From Acidipropionibacterium thoenii DSM 20276 (GTDB taxonomy: Bacteria > Actinomycetota > Actinomycetes > Propionibacteriales > Propionibacteriaceae): 64,000 bases of DNA. Both the position numbers and the translations under genes were made by a program. Under the pieces are notes generated by a model. It did no database searches. It was given only the letters and a program-made list of their open reading frames with translations, and had not been told where the DNA came from. Of this stretch, positions 42,705 through 50,812 are shown piece after piece. The first letter of the stretch is position 1; each line of letters opens with the position of its first letter. The stretch lies in assembly GCF_000423445.1 (NCBI RefSeq), contig NZ_AUHZ01000010.1, positions 1 through 64,000 on the forward strand. Direction: 5' to 3'.

Positions 42705-43880
42705 ATGCCCAACCGTCGGGTCACCGTCATCAACCACTACGCCTTTCCCCCGGGCTCCGGCGGCATCACCCGCAACTTCGACATGTTCTCCCGGCTGAGG
42801 AACTGGACCCCGCACTTCTACGCCGCCAACATCAATCACACCTCCGGCCAGAAGATGACGGTCGATGACCCCCGCTACACCCTGGTCCCGATCCCCGAGT
42901 ACTCCGGCAACGGTGCCAAGCGGGTGCTCGGCTGGGTGGCCTTCGCGGTCGGCGCCGGAGCCCGCGCGCTGGTCCGCCCGGCCGACGTGATCTTCGCCTC
43001 CTCCCCGCAGATCCTCGCCCCGGCCGCCGCGATGGTGGTCGCCAAGCTGCGTCGCAAGCCATTCGTGGTGGAGATCCGAGACCTGTGGCCCGACTCCCTG
43101 GTCTCCGGCGGGGCGGTCAAGGAGGGATCCCTGCTGCACAGGGTCCTGGTCGGTCTGGAGCGCACCATCTATGCCAACGCCCGCCAGATCGTCGTGGTCC
43201 CCACGGGCTGGGAGGAGCACTTCGAGGAGCTCGGGATCAACACCGACAAACTCACCGTCGTCCCCAATGGCGCCGACCTGGCCGAGTACGAGGTGGCCGA
43301 GTCCAAGGAGGAGCTGCGCTCCCAGTACGGGATCACCGGGTTCACAGCGGTGTTCTCCGGCACCCATGCCAATTACGTCGGCCTGGACCTCATCGTCGAC
43401 GCCGCCCAGGAACTGCCCGACGTGAACTTCCTGCTGGTCGGCGGCGGAGCCCGCAAGCAGTGGGCGATCGACGAGGTGGCCGCTCGCGGGCTCACCAATG
43501 TCACCTTCCACGACCAGGTCCCCAAGTCCGAGCTGGTGCGGATCCTCAAGGCCTGCGACGTCGGCCTGCACACCGTCACCCCCCAGCAGGTCTTCAACAA
43601 GGGGATGAGCCCCAACAAGCTCTACGACTACATGGCCGCCGGGCTGGCGGTGGTGAGCAATGCCAAGCTGCCGCTGCGCGACGTCATCGTCGATGACGAG
43701 GTCGGCGCGGTCGTCGAGCCCTTCGACCTGGTCGAGGGGATCTCCCGGGTGCGCGACGCCGATCAGGCCACCATGGATCGTTGGCACGCCCGTGGCCACG
43801 AACTGATGGCCGATCGGTTCAGTCTGCAGGCCAGCGTCGACAAGCTCGAGGCAGTGCTGGACAAGTCGCTGTACCGGTAG
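42705..43880 (+). CDS. WbuB-like group 1 glycosyltransferase
   Basis: The 391-residue GT-B protein begins with INHYAFPPGSGGITRNFDMF and has VVEIRDLWPDSLV, the signature of the WbuB (N-acetylfucosamine transferase) group. A hydrophobic stretch near 75-105 may contact the membrane. The donor site contains MSPNKLYDYMAAGLAVV. AGGAGGACAG is a strong ribosome site and TAGGCT about 35 bp upstream is a possible -10. It lies 7 kb from the main glycan block, so it may act on the same polymer or on another. Confidence 0.85.
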   Translation: MPNRRVTVINHYAFPPGSGGITRNFDMFSRLRNWTPHFYAANINHTSGQKMTVDDPRYTLVPIPEYSGNGAKRVLGWVAFAVGAGARALVRPADVIFASSPQILAPAAAMVVAKLRRKPFVVEIRDLWPDSLVSGGAVKEGSLLHRVLVGLERTIYANARQIVVVPTGWEEHFEELGINTDKLTVVPNGADLAEYEVAESKEELRSQYGITGFTAVFSGTHANYVGLDLIVDAAQELPDVNFLLVGGGARKQWAIDEVAARGLTNVTFHDQVPKSELVRILKACDVGLHTVTPQQVFNKGMSPNKLYDYMAAGLAVVSNAKLPLRDVIVDDEVGAVVEPFDLVEGISRVRDADQATMDRWHARGHELMADRFSLQASVDKLEAVLDKSLYR

Positions 43881-43928
43881 CGGCTGCCAGGTGGTGACGG
43901 CGGCTGCCAGGTGGTGACATCGGCTGTC
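43881..43928. repeat. 20-bp tandem direct repeat after the WbuB-like gene
   Basis: CGGCTGCCAGGTGGTGAC is repeated at 43881 and 43901 with a 20-bp period; a third, truncated unit (CGGCTGTCC) follows at 43921. It starts immediately after the stop codon at 43880. Confidence 0.7.
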
Positions 43929-44009
43929 CACGTTCTTCGTCGGAGCTGGTCGGCTTGGCGTTGGTTCCCTGATTCGGCCTGTCCGCAGTGGTTCCGGAGC
44001 TGGCTTGCT

Positions 44010-44083
44010 CCACGTTCGTCCTCAAAACCGACGTTCGTCCTGGAATTCCAGGACGAACGTCGGTTTTGAGGACGAACGTGGAA
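44010..44083. repeat. GAATTC-centred palindromic repeat, copy 3
   Basis: A perfect 74-bp palindrome centred on 44044-44049, with the same CGTTCGTCCT blocks as copy 1. Its middle block is AAAACCGA with exact complement TCGGTTTT on the other arm. It lies between the convergent WbuB-like and glycosylase genes. Confidence 0.9.
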
Positions 44084-44162
44084 ATGGGGGGTGTCCGGGG
44101 GCTTTGCCGGGGCGGATTCGGTGGGGTCGGGGGGGGGTGTGGGGGGGCTTCCTCGGCCTGGA

Positions 44163-44906
44163 TCAGTGGCGTCGGCCGGAGACGGTCGGGTCGCCGGGGA
44201 TGATGAACCGCCAGAGAGCATCGGCGTTCTTCGAGATCCCGATCCGAGTGGTGGTCTGCCAGCGGCCGGCAGTCCCGGCCGGTTCCAGGCACCAGTCCGA
44301 GGGAGCCGCAGGGAGCTGGTGCGCGACCGCATCGCCCGGGTCGGCACTGTGACCGATGGGCTGAGAGAGATCGCCGGGTCGGGCACGCTGGTGTCGAACC
44401 TGACAGCGGTGCTCGCTGAGGTCTTCACGGCCGCGGGCCTCGATCTGGTGTGGTCGAGCCTGTCCGGAGGAGACCGCAGGTCCAGGGCCGAGGGCCAGCA
44501 CCGCGCCGGTGTCGCCCAGCACGGCCGCCAGAGCCTGACCGAGGTTTCCCGGACCGCTGGCCAGCTTGCGGTCCGCGATCCGGGCACCCCGGCGGGTGCG
44601 GGCGAGATCGTGACCTCCGACCACCTCACCGGCTCGCAGCAGCACCGCCGACGCCACCCCATCGGGGGAGCAGACCACATTGACGCAGTGGTGGATTCCG
44701 TAGGACAGGTACACATAGATCCGCCCCGGCGGCCCGAACATCACATCCGCCCGGCCGCCCGGCCCGCGGAAGGCGTGGGAGGCCGGGTCGGCCGGACCGA
44801 GATATGCCTCCACCTCGGTGATCCGCACCCCGACCCCGGCATGCCAGATGACGGCCCCGAGCAGCATCGGCGCCACCTCGGTAGCCGGAAGTGAGAGGTC
44901 GAGCAC
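44163..44906 (-). CDS. DNA-3-methyladenine glycosylase (AAG/MPG family)
   Basis: The 247-residue base-excision enzyme removes alkylated purines. [20 protein letters not shown] contains the catalytic Glu and the substrate pocket; [14 protein letters not shown] and [10 protein letters not shown] follow, and the C-terminus has [14 protein letters not shown]. The middle third (about residues 130-200) is less conserved than usual. The GTG at 44906 fits the family start and has TATCCT six bases upstream (leaderless). The frame's extension further upstream overlaps the divergent cyclic phosphodiesterase gene. Confidence 0.87.
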   Translation of the reverse strand: MLDLSLPATEVAPMLLGAVIWHAGVGVRITEVEAYLGPADPASHAFRGPGGRADVMFGPPGRIYVYLSYGIHHCVNVVCSPDGVASAVLLRAGEVVGGHDLARTRRGARIADRKLASGPGNLGQALAAVLGDTGAVLALGPGPAVSSGQARPHQIEARGREDLSEHRCQVRHQRARPGDLSQPIGHSADPGDAVAHQLPAAPSDWCLEPAGTAGRWQTTTRIGISKNADALWRFIIPGDPTVSGRRH

Positions 44907-44912
44907 CCCTTG

Positions 44913-44918
44913 AGGATA
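44913..44918 (-). promoter_or_regulatory. -10 box of leaderless glycosylase gene
   Basis: Minus-strand TATCCT, six bases, GTG (44906). Confidence 0.45.
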
Positions 44919-45017
44919 GGGCGCGGGCCGGCGGAGATGATCCGTTCGCACTGCCGGGCTCCGCCGGAACTGGCCGTATCCCTTGAGATCGGGGTCACTA
45001 TCGCCGAGGATCGAGCC

Positions 45018-45611
45018 ATGGGCAGTCGCATGTACCTGGCACTGGTGCCACCGGCCGAGGTCATCGAGGCCGTCGACGACATCATCGATGAGTTCAGCCG
45101 CCGCCAGCACCCCCATGATCCGCGTAAGACGCGGTGGGCCCGCCACGGTGGCGCCCACATCACGTTGGCCTTCATGGCATCGGTGCGCGACCCCGAGGCT
45201 CTGCTCGACGCCGTCAGCGACGAGCTCGCCCGGGTGCCTCCGCTGACCCTCGGGCTGTCGGGGGCAGGGGCCTTCCCCGACCCGGTGTCCGGCCGGCTGC
45301 TGTGGTTGGGGGTCGACGATCCCAGGTCGGTGCTGCCGGATCTGGCCCGCACGATCAGGTCAGCGGCCCGCGACGCCGGCGCCCACCCGGAGGGCGGAAC
45401 CTTCAGCCCCCACGTGACCCTGGCGAGATGTCATCGAGGCGATCTCACCGGTGAGGTGGATGCCCTGTCGACTTTCCGGACCGACACCTGGCTGGCACGC
45501 ACGGTGAGCCTCATCGAGTCGGTGGCGGACAGTACGGGATTCCACGCCCAGGTGGTCGGTGAGGCCGTCCTCAACGGGCTGGACTGGGATCAGATCCGGT
45601 CGCCGAAGTAG
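45018..45611 (+). CDS. thpR: RNA 2',3'-cyclic phosphodiesterase (2H family)
   Basis: The 197-residue protein has both 2H motifs, HITLAF (about residue 52) and HVTLAR (about residue 137), spaced as in the ThpR/LigT family. It would open 2',3'-cyclic phosphates on RNA ends. MYLALVPP near the start is the family's first strand, so the ATG at 45018 is chosen over the longer frame. It is divergent from the glycosylase gene and its 3' end overlaps a convergent membrane-protein gene by 22 bp. Confidence 0.85.
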   Translation: MGSRMYLALVPPAEVIEAVDDIIDEFSRRQHPHDPRKTRWARHGGAHITLAFMASVRDPEALLDAVSDELARVPPLTLGLSGAGAFPDPVSGRLLWLGVDDPRSVLPDLARTIRSAARDAGAHPEGGTFSPHVTLARCHRGDLTGEVDALSTFRTDTWLARTVSLIESVADSTGFHAQVVGEAVLNGLDWDQIRSPK

Positions 45612-45919
45612 TGCGAGGCTCCGGCTGCGGCGGCGGTGACGACCAGCACCGAGGGCCAGGCCCCGATCCGCTTGGCCAGCGGGTGGGACAGCCCGAAGGC
45701 GGCCAGGTACCCGGCGCTCAAGGCCGCGGTGGCGACCGGCCCCTTGCGGGCCAGCCAGCTCCGCCCGGCCAGTGCCCCGGCGGCTGCCAGCACCACCCCA
45801 CCGATGGGCCGGACGCCGGTTGCCCGGGCGATCTGCCAGCCTCCGATCAGGCCCGCGGCCAGTATCGGGGCGGTGGGCAGTGAGCCGGCATCGGGCAGAT
45901 GGCGCAATGGATTGATCAT
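45590..45919 (-). CDS. Small multi-span membrane protein, function unknown
   Basis: The 109-residue protein has four hydrophobic, Ala/Gly-rich stretches (about residues 18-30, 40-52, 62-77, 86-102). I recognise no family. TAAGCT six bases before the ATG suggests leaderless transcription, although GGAGCC in that gap could also act as a ribosome site. Its 3' end overlaps thpR by 22 bp. Confidence 0.6.
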   Translation of the reverse strand: MINPLRHLPDAGSLPTAPILAAGLIGGWQIARATGVRPIGGVVLAAAGALAGRSWLARKGPVATAALSAGYLAAFGLSHPLAKRIGAWPSVLVVTAAAAGASHYFGDRI

Positions 45920-45962
45920 GGCTCCAGCTTAGGTACGCCGACGACGCCGCCACGAAGCCCTG

Positions 45963-46032
45963 CCAGGCGTCGGCCTCGACGGGGCTCACCAGGCGTCGGC
46001 CTCGACAGTGTTCACCAGGCGTCGGCCTCGAC
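45963..46032. repeat. 26-bp tandem triplication of a gene's 3' end
   Basis: CCAGGCGTCGGCCTCGAC occurs at 45963, 45989 and 46015 with an exact 26-bp period. The copy at 46015 encodes the last residues (VEADAW) of the MDR oxidoreductase and the other two lie just past its stop codon. This looks like slippage or tandem duplication of the gene tail. Confidence 0.85.
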
Positions 46033-47019
46033 GACGACCTTCCCGATCATGTGCCCCGACTCCACCATCTCGGTGGCCTTGCGCAGGGTCGCCGCGTTGA
46101 TCCCCTTGAGCCGCTCGGTCATCGTCGACCGGATCCTGCCGGACTCCACCAGCTCGGCCACCCGGGCCAGGATCCGGCCCTGCTCGGCGATATCGGAGGT
46201 GTGGAACTGGGTGCGGGTGAACATCGACTCGGCGACCACTGCAAGAGACTTCGGTTTGAGCGCGTTGGTGTTGAGATTCGGCATCGCGTCGATCACCACC
46301 AGGGTCCCGAAAGGCGCCATGATCTCGGCGAAATCGCCCTCACGTCCGGCCGAGTAGGCCGACAGGACGCCGTTGAACCCCTCGACGCCGAGCTCCTGAA
46401 CCTGGTCGGCGAGCGGTCGATGGTGGTCGATGGTGGCATCGGCGCCGAGGTTTCGGCACCACTCGTCGGACTCGGGGCGAGAGGCAGTCGCGATCACCGG
46501 ACCGGTGGTCAGCGTCCGGGCGATCTGGATGGCCATCGACCCCACTCCGCCGGCCCCGCCCACCATCAGGAAGGCGTCGTCGTCGGACAGCCCGATGTGC
46601 TCACGGATCGCCTCGGATGCTGTGATCGCGGTCAGCGGAAGAGCAGCAGCCGCGGCTGTCGGCAGTGTTCCGGGACGCCGTGAGGCCACCCGCTGGTCGA
46701 TCAGGGTGTAGCGGGCATAGCAGCCGGGGCGGGTGCGGTCCCCGGCGAACCACACCTCATCGCCGACCTTGAGCTCCTCGACCGCCTCACCGACGGCCCT
46801 CACCTGGCCGGCGCCGTCGAAGCCCAGCACCAGCGGTTCGGCTGGCTTGCCGGCTCCCTGACGGATCTTGACGTCAACGGGATTGACCGAGACCGCCCGC
46901 ACCTCGACGAGCAAGTCATTGGGTCCCGGCGTCGGCACCGGCAGCTTGACATCGACCAGGCTGTGCGGGTTCGTGATGGGCAAGGACTCGGTGACGGCTA
47001 CCGCGGGCATCGTGGGCAT
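46012..47019 (-). CDS. MDR-family oxidoreductase (quinone reductase/zinc-less alcohol dehydrogenase type)
   Basis: A 335-residue protein with a GroES-like N-terminal domain (EVRAVSVNPVDVKIRQG) and a Rossmann domain with GGAGGVGSMAIQIARTL for NADPH. The catalytic zinc Cys/His ligands of true alcohol dehydrogenases are missing, as in quinone oxidoreductases of the ZADH/YhdH-like branch. It probably reduces quinones or enones. TAGCGT six bases before the ATG at 47019 suggests a leaderless start. It is divergent from trxB. Confidence 0.85.
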   Translation of the reverse strand: MPTMPAVAVTESLPITNPHSLVDVKLPVPTPGPNDLLVEVRAVSVNPVDVKIRQGAGKPAEPLVLGFDGAGQVRAVGEAVEELKVGDEVWFAGDRTRPGCYARYTLIDQRVASRRPGTLPTAAAAALPLTAITASEAIREHIGLSDDDAFLMVGGAGGVGSMAIQIARTLTTGPVIATASRPESDEWCRNLGADATIDHHRPLADQVQELGVEGFNGVLSAYSAGREGDFAEIMAPFGTLVVIDAMPNLNTNALKPKSLAVVAESMFTRTQFHTSDIAEQGRILARVAELVESGRIRSTMTERLKGINAATLRKATEMVESGHMIGKVVVEADAW

Positions 47020-47202
47020 GGTTCCACGCTAACCGCTTTCGGCTCGTCGGGGGGGGCACCGATCAGATGGCCGGGTGCCATGGCGCCCAGCGATGGTCCG
47101 TGACGTGATGGCGAGGGCCGGCCTCGGGATGATTCCGGCCCTCGAATGGGTTGACTGAGCAGTGCCGTAATCTGGGGCACCGGCACGCTTCGAAAGGACG
47201 AT

Positions 47203-48279
47203 ATGCGCGACGTCATCATCATCGGGTCCGGCCCGGCCGGGTTCACCGCGGCGATCTACGCCGCCCGGGCGAATCTGAAACCGCTGCTGATCGCCTCCTC
47301 GGTCGAGGTCGGCGGAGAGCTGATGCAGACCACCGAGGTGGAGAACTTCCCAGGATTCCCCGAGGGGATCATGGGCCCCGACCTGATGGATCGGATGCAG
47401 AAGCAGGCCGAGAAGTTCGGCACCGAGGTCGTCTACGACGACGTCACCGCCCTCGACATCACCGGCGAGGCCAAGAGGGTCACCACCGGGGAGGGACAGA
47501 CCTTCGAGGCGCGCAGCCTCATCTACGCCACCGGCTCGGCCTACCGCAAGCTGGGCTGCGACCGGGAGACGGAGCTGTCGGGCCGCGGGATCTCGTGGTG
47601 CGCCACCTGCGACGGCGCCTTCTTCCGCAACCGCCACGTCGCGGTGGTCGGCGGTGGCGACTCGGCGATGGAGGAGGCCACCTTCCTGTCGCGGTTCGCC
47701 TCGAAGGTCACCGTGATCCATCGGCGGGACGCCCTTCGGGCCTCGGCGGCGATGGTCGAGAGGGCCGAGAATGATCCGAAGATCGACTTCCGCTGGAACT
47801 CCACGGTGGTCGGCTTCGAGGGTGACCAGAAGGTCACCGGCATGATCCTGCGCGACACCGTCACCGGAGCCGACTCGCAGATGCCGATCGACGGCGTCTT
47901 CGAGGCCATCGGTTCGGACCCGCGCACCCACCTGGTGCACGGCCTGCTCGACCTCACCGAGGCCGGCACCATCGCGGTCGATGGCCGCAGCTCCCGCACC
48001 TCGGTGCCCGGTGTCTTCGCCGCCGGCGACGTCATCGACCCGATCTACAAGCAGGCCGCCACCGCGGCCGGCTCCGGGGTGGTCGCCGCCCTGGACGCCC
48101 AGGCCTATCTGGCCGAGCTGGATGACGCTGCCACCGCACAGATCGGCGAGGCCGATCAGCCCGACGAGATCGAGAGGACCGGCGAGGTCGGGAACAGTCA
48201 GGACGCCGGCGACGTTGAGACGGCGAATGCCACGGCAACTCAGCTGGACCCGGCCGATGCGGCCGCCGCCCACGTCTGA
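47203..48279 (+). CDS. trxB: Thioredoxin-disulfide reductase
   Basis: The 358-residue flavoenzyme has the FAD motif IIGSGPAGFTAA, the redox pair in SWCATCDGAFF (about residues 135-138), the NADPH motif VVGGGDSAMEEA and the closing GVFAAGDV segment. About 45 acidic, low-complexity residues extend the C-terminus beyond the usual end. AAAGGACGAT is the ribosome site. It passes electrons from NADPH to TrxA, encoded 75 bp downstream. Confidence 0.95.
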   Translation: MRDVIIIGSGPAGFTAAIYAARANLKPLLIASSVEVGGELMQTTEVENFPGFPEGIMGPDLMDRMQKQAEKFGTEVVYDDVTALDITGEAKRVTTGEGQTFEARSLIYATGSAYRKLGCDRETELSGRGISWCATCDGAFFRNRHVAVVGGGDSAMEEATFLSRFASKVTVIHRRDALRASAAMVERAENDPKIDFRWNSTVVGFEGDQKVTGMILRDTVTGADSQMPIDGVFEAIGSDPRTHLVHGLLDLTEAGTIAVDGRSSRTSVPGVFAAGDVIDPIYKQAATAAGSGVVAALDAQAYLAELDDAATAQIGEADQPDEIERTGEVGNSQDAGDVETANATATQLDPADAAAAHV

Positions 48280-48353
48280 CTGCCGACGGCTGCACATCCA
48301 GTGGGACTACCCACGCACAACTTTCAGACAGCACACCTCAGGAGGTAACTGAT

Positions 48354-48674
48354 ATGGCCATCGAGGTCACTGACGCCAGTTTCGATGCTGACGTCCTCAA
48401 GTCCGACAAGCCCGTTCTGGTCGATTTCTGGGCCAGCTGGTGCGGCCCGTGCCGCCAGGTCGGCCCGATTCTCGAGAAGATCGCCGACGAGCACGCCGAG
48501 GCCATCACCTTGGCCAAGGTCGATGTCGACGCCAACCCGGCCACTGCCCAGCAGTACGGCATCACCTCGATCCCGGCGATGTTCGTGTTCAAGAACGGCG
48601 AGGTCGTCAAGAGCTTCGTGGGCGCCCAGCCCAAGCCTGCGCTGGAGCGTGCGCTGGCCGAGTTCATCGGCTGA
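48354..48674 (+). CDS. trxA: Thioredoxin
   Basis: The 106-residue thioredoxin has the WCGPC active site (about residues 29-33), VDFWASWCG and the cis-proline segment GITSIPAMFVF. AGGAGGTAACTGAT gives a strong ribosome site. It follows trxB, so the pair forms a self-contained reducing system. A perfect 44-bp palindrome after the stop terminates the unit. Confidence 0.96.
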   Translation: MAIEVTDASFDADVLKSDKPVLVDFWASWCGPCRQVGPILEKIADEHAEAITLAKVDVDANPATAQQYGITSIPAMFVFKNGEVVKSFVGAQPKPALERALAEFIG

Positions 48675-48689
48675 GCCGACTTCTCACAA

Positions 48690-48733
48690 CGCCGAAGGGC
48701 CCCGGTGGATCGATCCACCGGGGCCCTTCGGCG
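48690..48733 (+). terminator. Palindromic terminator after trxA
   Basis: Bases 48690-48711 and 48712-48733 are exact complements (22 bp each, beginning CGCCGAAGGGCCCCGG), centred on GATCGATC with no loop bases between the arms. The position, 16 bp after the trxA stop, fits a terminator. Confidence 0.8.
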
Positions 48734-48890
48734 TGCTGCGGACCGGCCCCACGCCGTGGCGGCGTCCACCGGGCCGTGTCGTCCACCGGGGCCGTGGTGG
48801 CCGGCGGGCCTGCAGAGAGCTGCTCCCGGTGGGCACACCATCCCCGGTGAGGGGGAGCGGTCGGCGTCCTCGATTCGGGTTCTCAGGCGC

Positions 48891-50723
48891 TCACAGCGCG
48901 GCCCGGACCCGGGCCACCAACTCCATCGAGTGCAACGGGCCGTCCACCCTGGTGCCGTTGAGGTAGATCAGCGTCTTCTCCTCGGTCTCGGCGTTCTCCA
49001 TGTCCAGGTTGTCGTTCTCCACCCGCTCCCAGTCCTCCTGATGGCTGATCCGGGTCTCGAACCTCTCGACGTCCAACCCGATCCGCTCGGCGATCGAGCG
49101 CACGCAGTCGGTGTCCAGGGCGTTTCGCTCGGCGATCAGGGCGTCGTGCATCTCCCAGAACCGGCCCTGCTCGGCAGCGGCCTCCAGAGCCAGCGCACCG
49201 GTGATCTCGGCCCCCTCGACGGCGTGATGACGGAAGACGATCCGAACCGAGTCGCCCATCGCGTTGCGGGTCTGTCGCAGTGCCACCGCGGTCCGACGCC
49301 GGTAGTCGTAGCCGATCGGGGAGTAGACGACCAGGGTGACCGGCGCATCCTCACGACCCCGGATGTGATCGTCCTCGGGGTCGACGGGCCGCTCCAGCTT
49401 CTCCCCGGCCGGGCGCGGCAGCGGCATGAGACGTCGACTCACCCGGAAGATCGCCCAGGACAGCGCCAGGGCCAGCATCGAGGCGGCGATGACGCCGACT
49501 CGTGCCTGGTCGGCGGCCATCGGGTCGTCGATCGCCATCCCGACCACCAGCAGGGAGATCGTGAATCCCATCCCCGACAGGGCTCCGACGCCGGCCAGCC
49601 GGGGTCCGTCCAGGCCGGGCAACCGGGAGCCGGGGGACAGCTTGAGCACCACCATGGAGGCTCCCGCGATGCCGAGCGTCTTGCCGACCACCAGGCCGGC
49701 AATGATGCCCCAGGTCAGAGTGGAGGCGAATGCCGCCGCCAGGGTGCTCCCCGACAGCACCACCCCGGCATTGGCCAGCGCGAACAGTGGCACGACGAGG
49801 TAATTGACATAGGGCGCGATGGCCGTGGACAGTCGCTGGTTCATCGGCACCGAGAAGGTCACCGCCTCGCGGGCCCGCTGGGCCATGTCGGGCTGGGGAG
49901 CCTGGCGGAACTGGTCGAAGATCTGCGAGGCGAACTGAAGATCCTTGCGCCGCGGCGGGTAGACCGGCATCAGCAGGCCGATCAGGACCCCGGCCAGGGT
50001 GGCGTGCACCCCCGAGACGTAGAAGCATCCCCAGGTGTAGATCGCCAGCAGCAGATAGGGCCCCACCCGCCAGACGTTGAGCCTCTCCAGTCCCCACACG
50101 CCGAGCAGCCCGATCCCTGCCAGCAGCAGGGCGATGAGGTTGAGGTTGCTGGTGTAGAACACGGCGATCACCGTCAGCGCTGCGATGTCGTCGATGACGG
50201 CCAGGGCGAGCAGGAAGGAGCGCAGTCGCGGGGCGTTGCGCGGTGCCACCACGGCCAGCATCCCGACCGCGAAGGCGGTGTCGGTGGAGATCACGGTGCC
50301 CCAGGCCGCAGCATGCTCGGAGCCCCCGGCGATCGCCAGGAAGAGCACTGCCGGCAGCACCAGCCCGCCCAGGGCGGCGGCCACCGGGAGGATGGCGCGG
50401 CGTCTCGACCTCAGCTCCCCCAGGGTGAGGTCGCGACGGACATCCAGGCCGACCATGAAGAAGAACAGCGCCATCACGCCCTCGTCGACCCAGTGGTAGA
50501 TGCTGAGCTCGAAGTCGGCGCCACCGAGGATGAAGCCGAGGTGCACGTCCCAGAAGGACTGGTAGCTGTGGCCGATATTGGCCCACACCAGAGCGGCGAT
50601 GGTGGCCGCCGCCAGCGCGATCGCGGCATAGGTGTCGTTGTTGAGCCACCGATGGAATCTCATCGAGGGGCGCATGGTCGGCAGGGTTCCGGTGGTCATC
50701 GCGTCTTCTGGGTGATGGTCCAT
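48891..50723 (-). CDS. nhaA: NhaA Na+/H+ antiporter fused to a thioredoxin-like domain
   Basis: The 610-residue protein has an NhaA antiporter (about 1-430) with FFFMVGLDVRRDL, STDTAFAVGML and the ion-binding aspartate pair in LAVIDDIAAL. A C-terminal DsbA/thioredoxin-4-like domain follows (about 440-610). That domain starts GREDAPVTLVVYSPIGYDYRRR; the CxxC expected after the first strand is absent. GAAGGAGAG precedes the ATG at 50723. It exchanges Na+ for H+ at the membrane; the fused domain is cytoplasmic by topology. NhaA-thioredoxin fusions are known in actinobacteria, but loss of the cysteines is notable beside trxB-trxA. Confidence 0.88.
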   Translation of the reverse strand: MDHHPEDAMTTGTLPTMRPSMRFHRWLNNDTYAAIALAAATIAALVWANIGHSYQSFWDVHLGFILGGADFELSIYHWVDEGVMALFFFMVGLDVRRDLTLGELRSRRRAILPVAAALGGLVLPAVLFLAIAGGSEHAAAWGTVISTDTAFAVGMLAVVAPRNAPRLRSFLLALAVIDDIAALTVIAVFYTSNLNLIALLLAGIGLLGVWGLERLNVWRVGPYLLLAIYTWGCFYVSGVHATLAGVLIGLLMPVYPPRRKDLQFASQIFDQFRQAPQPDMAQRAREAVTFSVPMNQRLSTAIAPYVNYLVVPLFALANAGVVLSGSTLAAAFASTLTWGIIAGLVVGKTLGIAGASMVVLKLSPGSRLPGLDGPRLAGVGALSGMGFTISLLVVGMAIDDPMAADQARVGVIAASMLALALSWAIFRVSRRLMPLPRPAGEKLERPVDPEDDHIRGREDAPVTLVVYSPIGYDYRRRTAVALRQTRNAMGDSVRIVFRHHAVEGAEITGALALEAAAEQGRFWEMHDALIAERNALDTDCVRSIAERIGLDVERFETRISHQEDWERVENDNLDMENAETEEKTLIYLNGTRVDGPLHSMELVARVRAAL

Positions 50724-50812
50724 CTACTCTCCTTCATGGTGGCGGCCTCAGGTCCGGATCCCGTCGACCCGGGTCGGACGGCGTCACCCCCCATGATCGG
50801 GTATCCGCAAAT

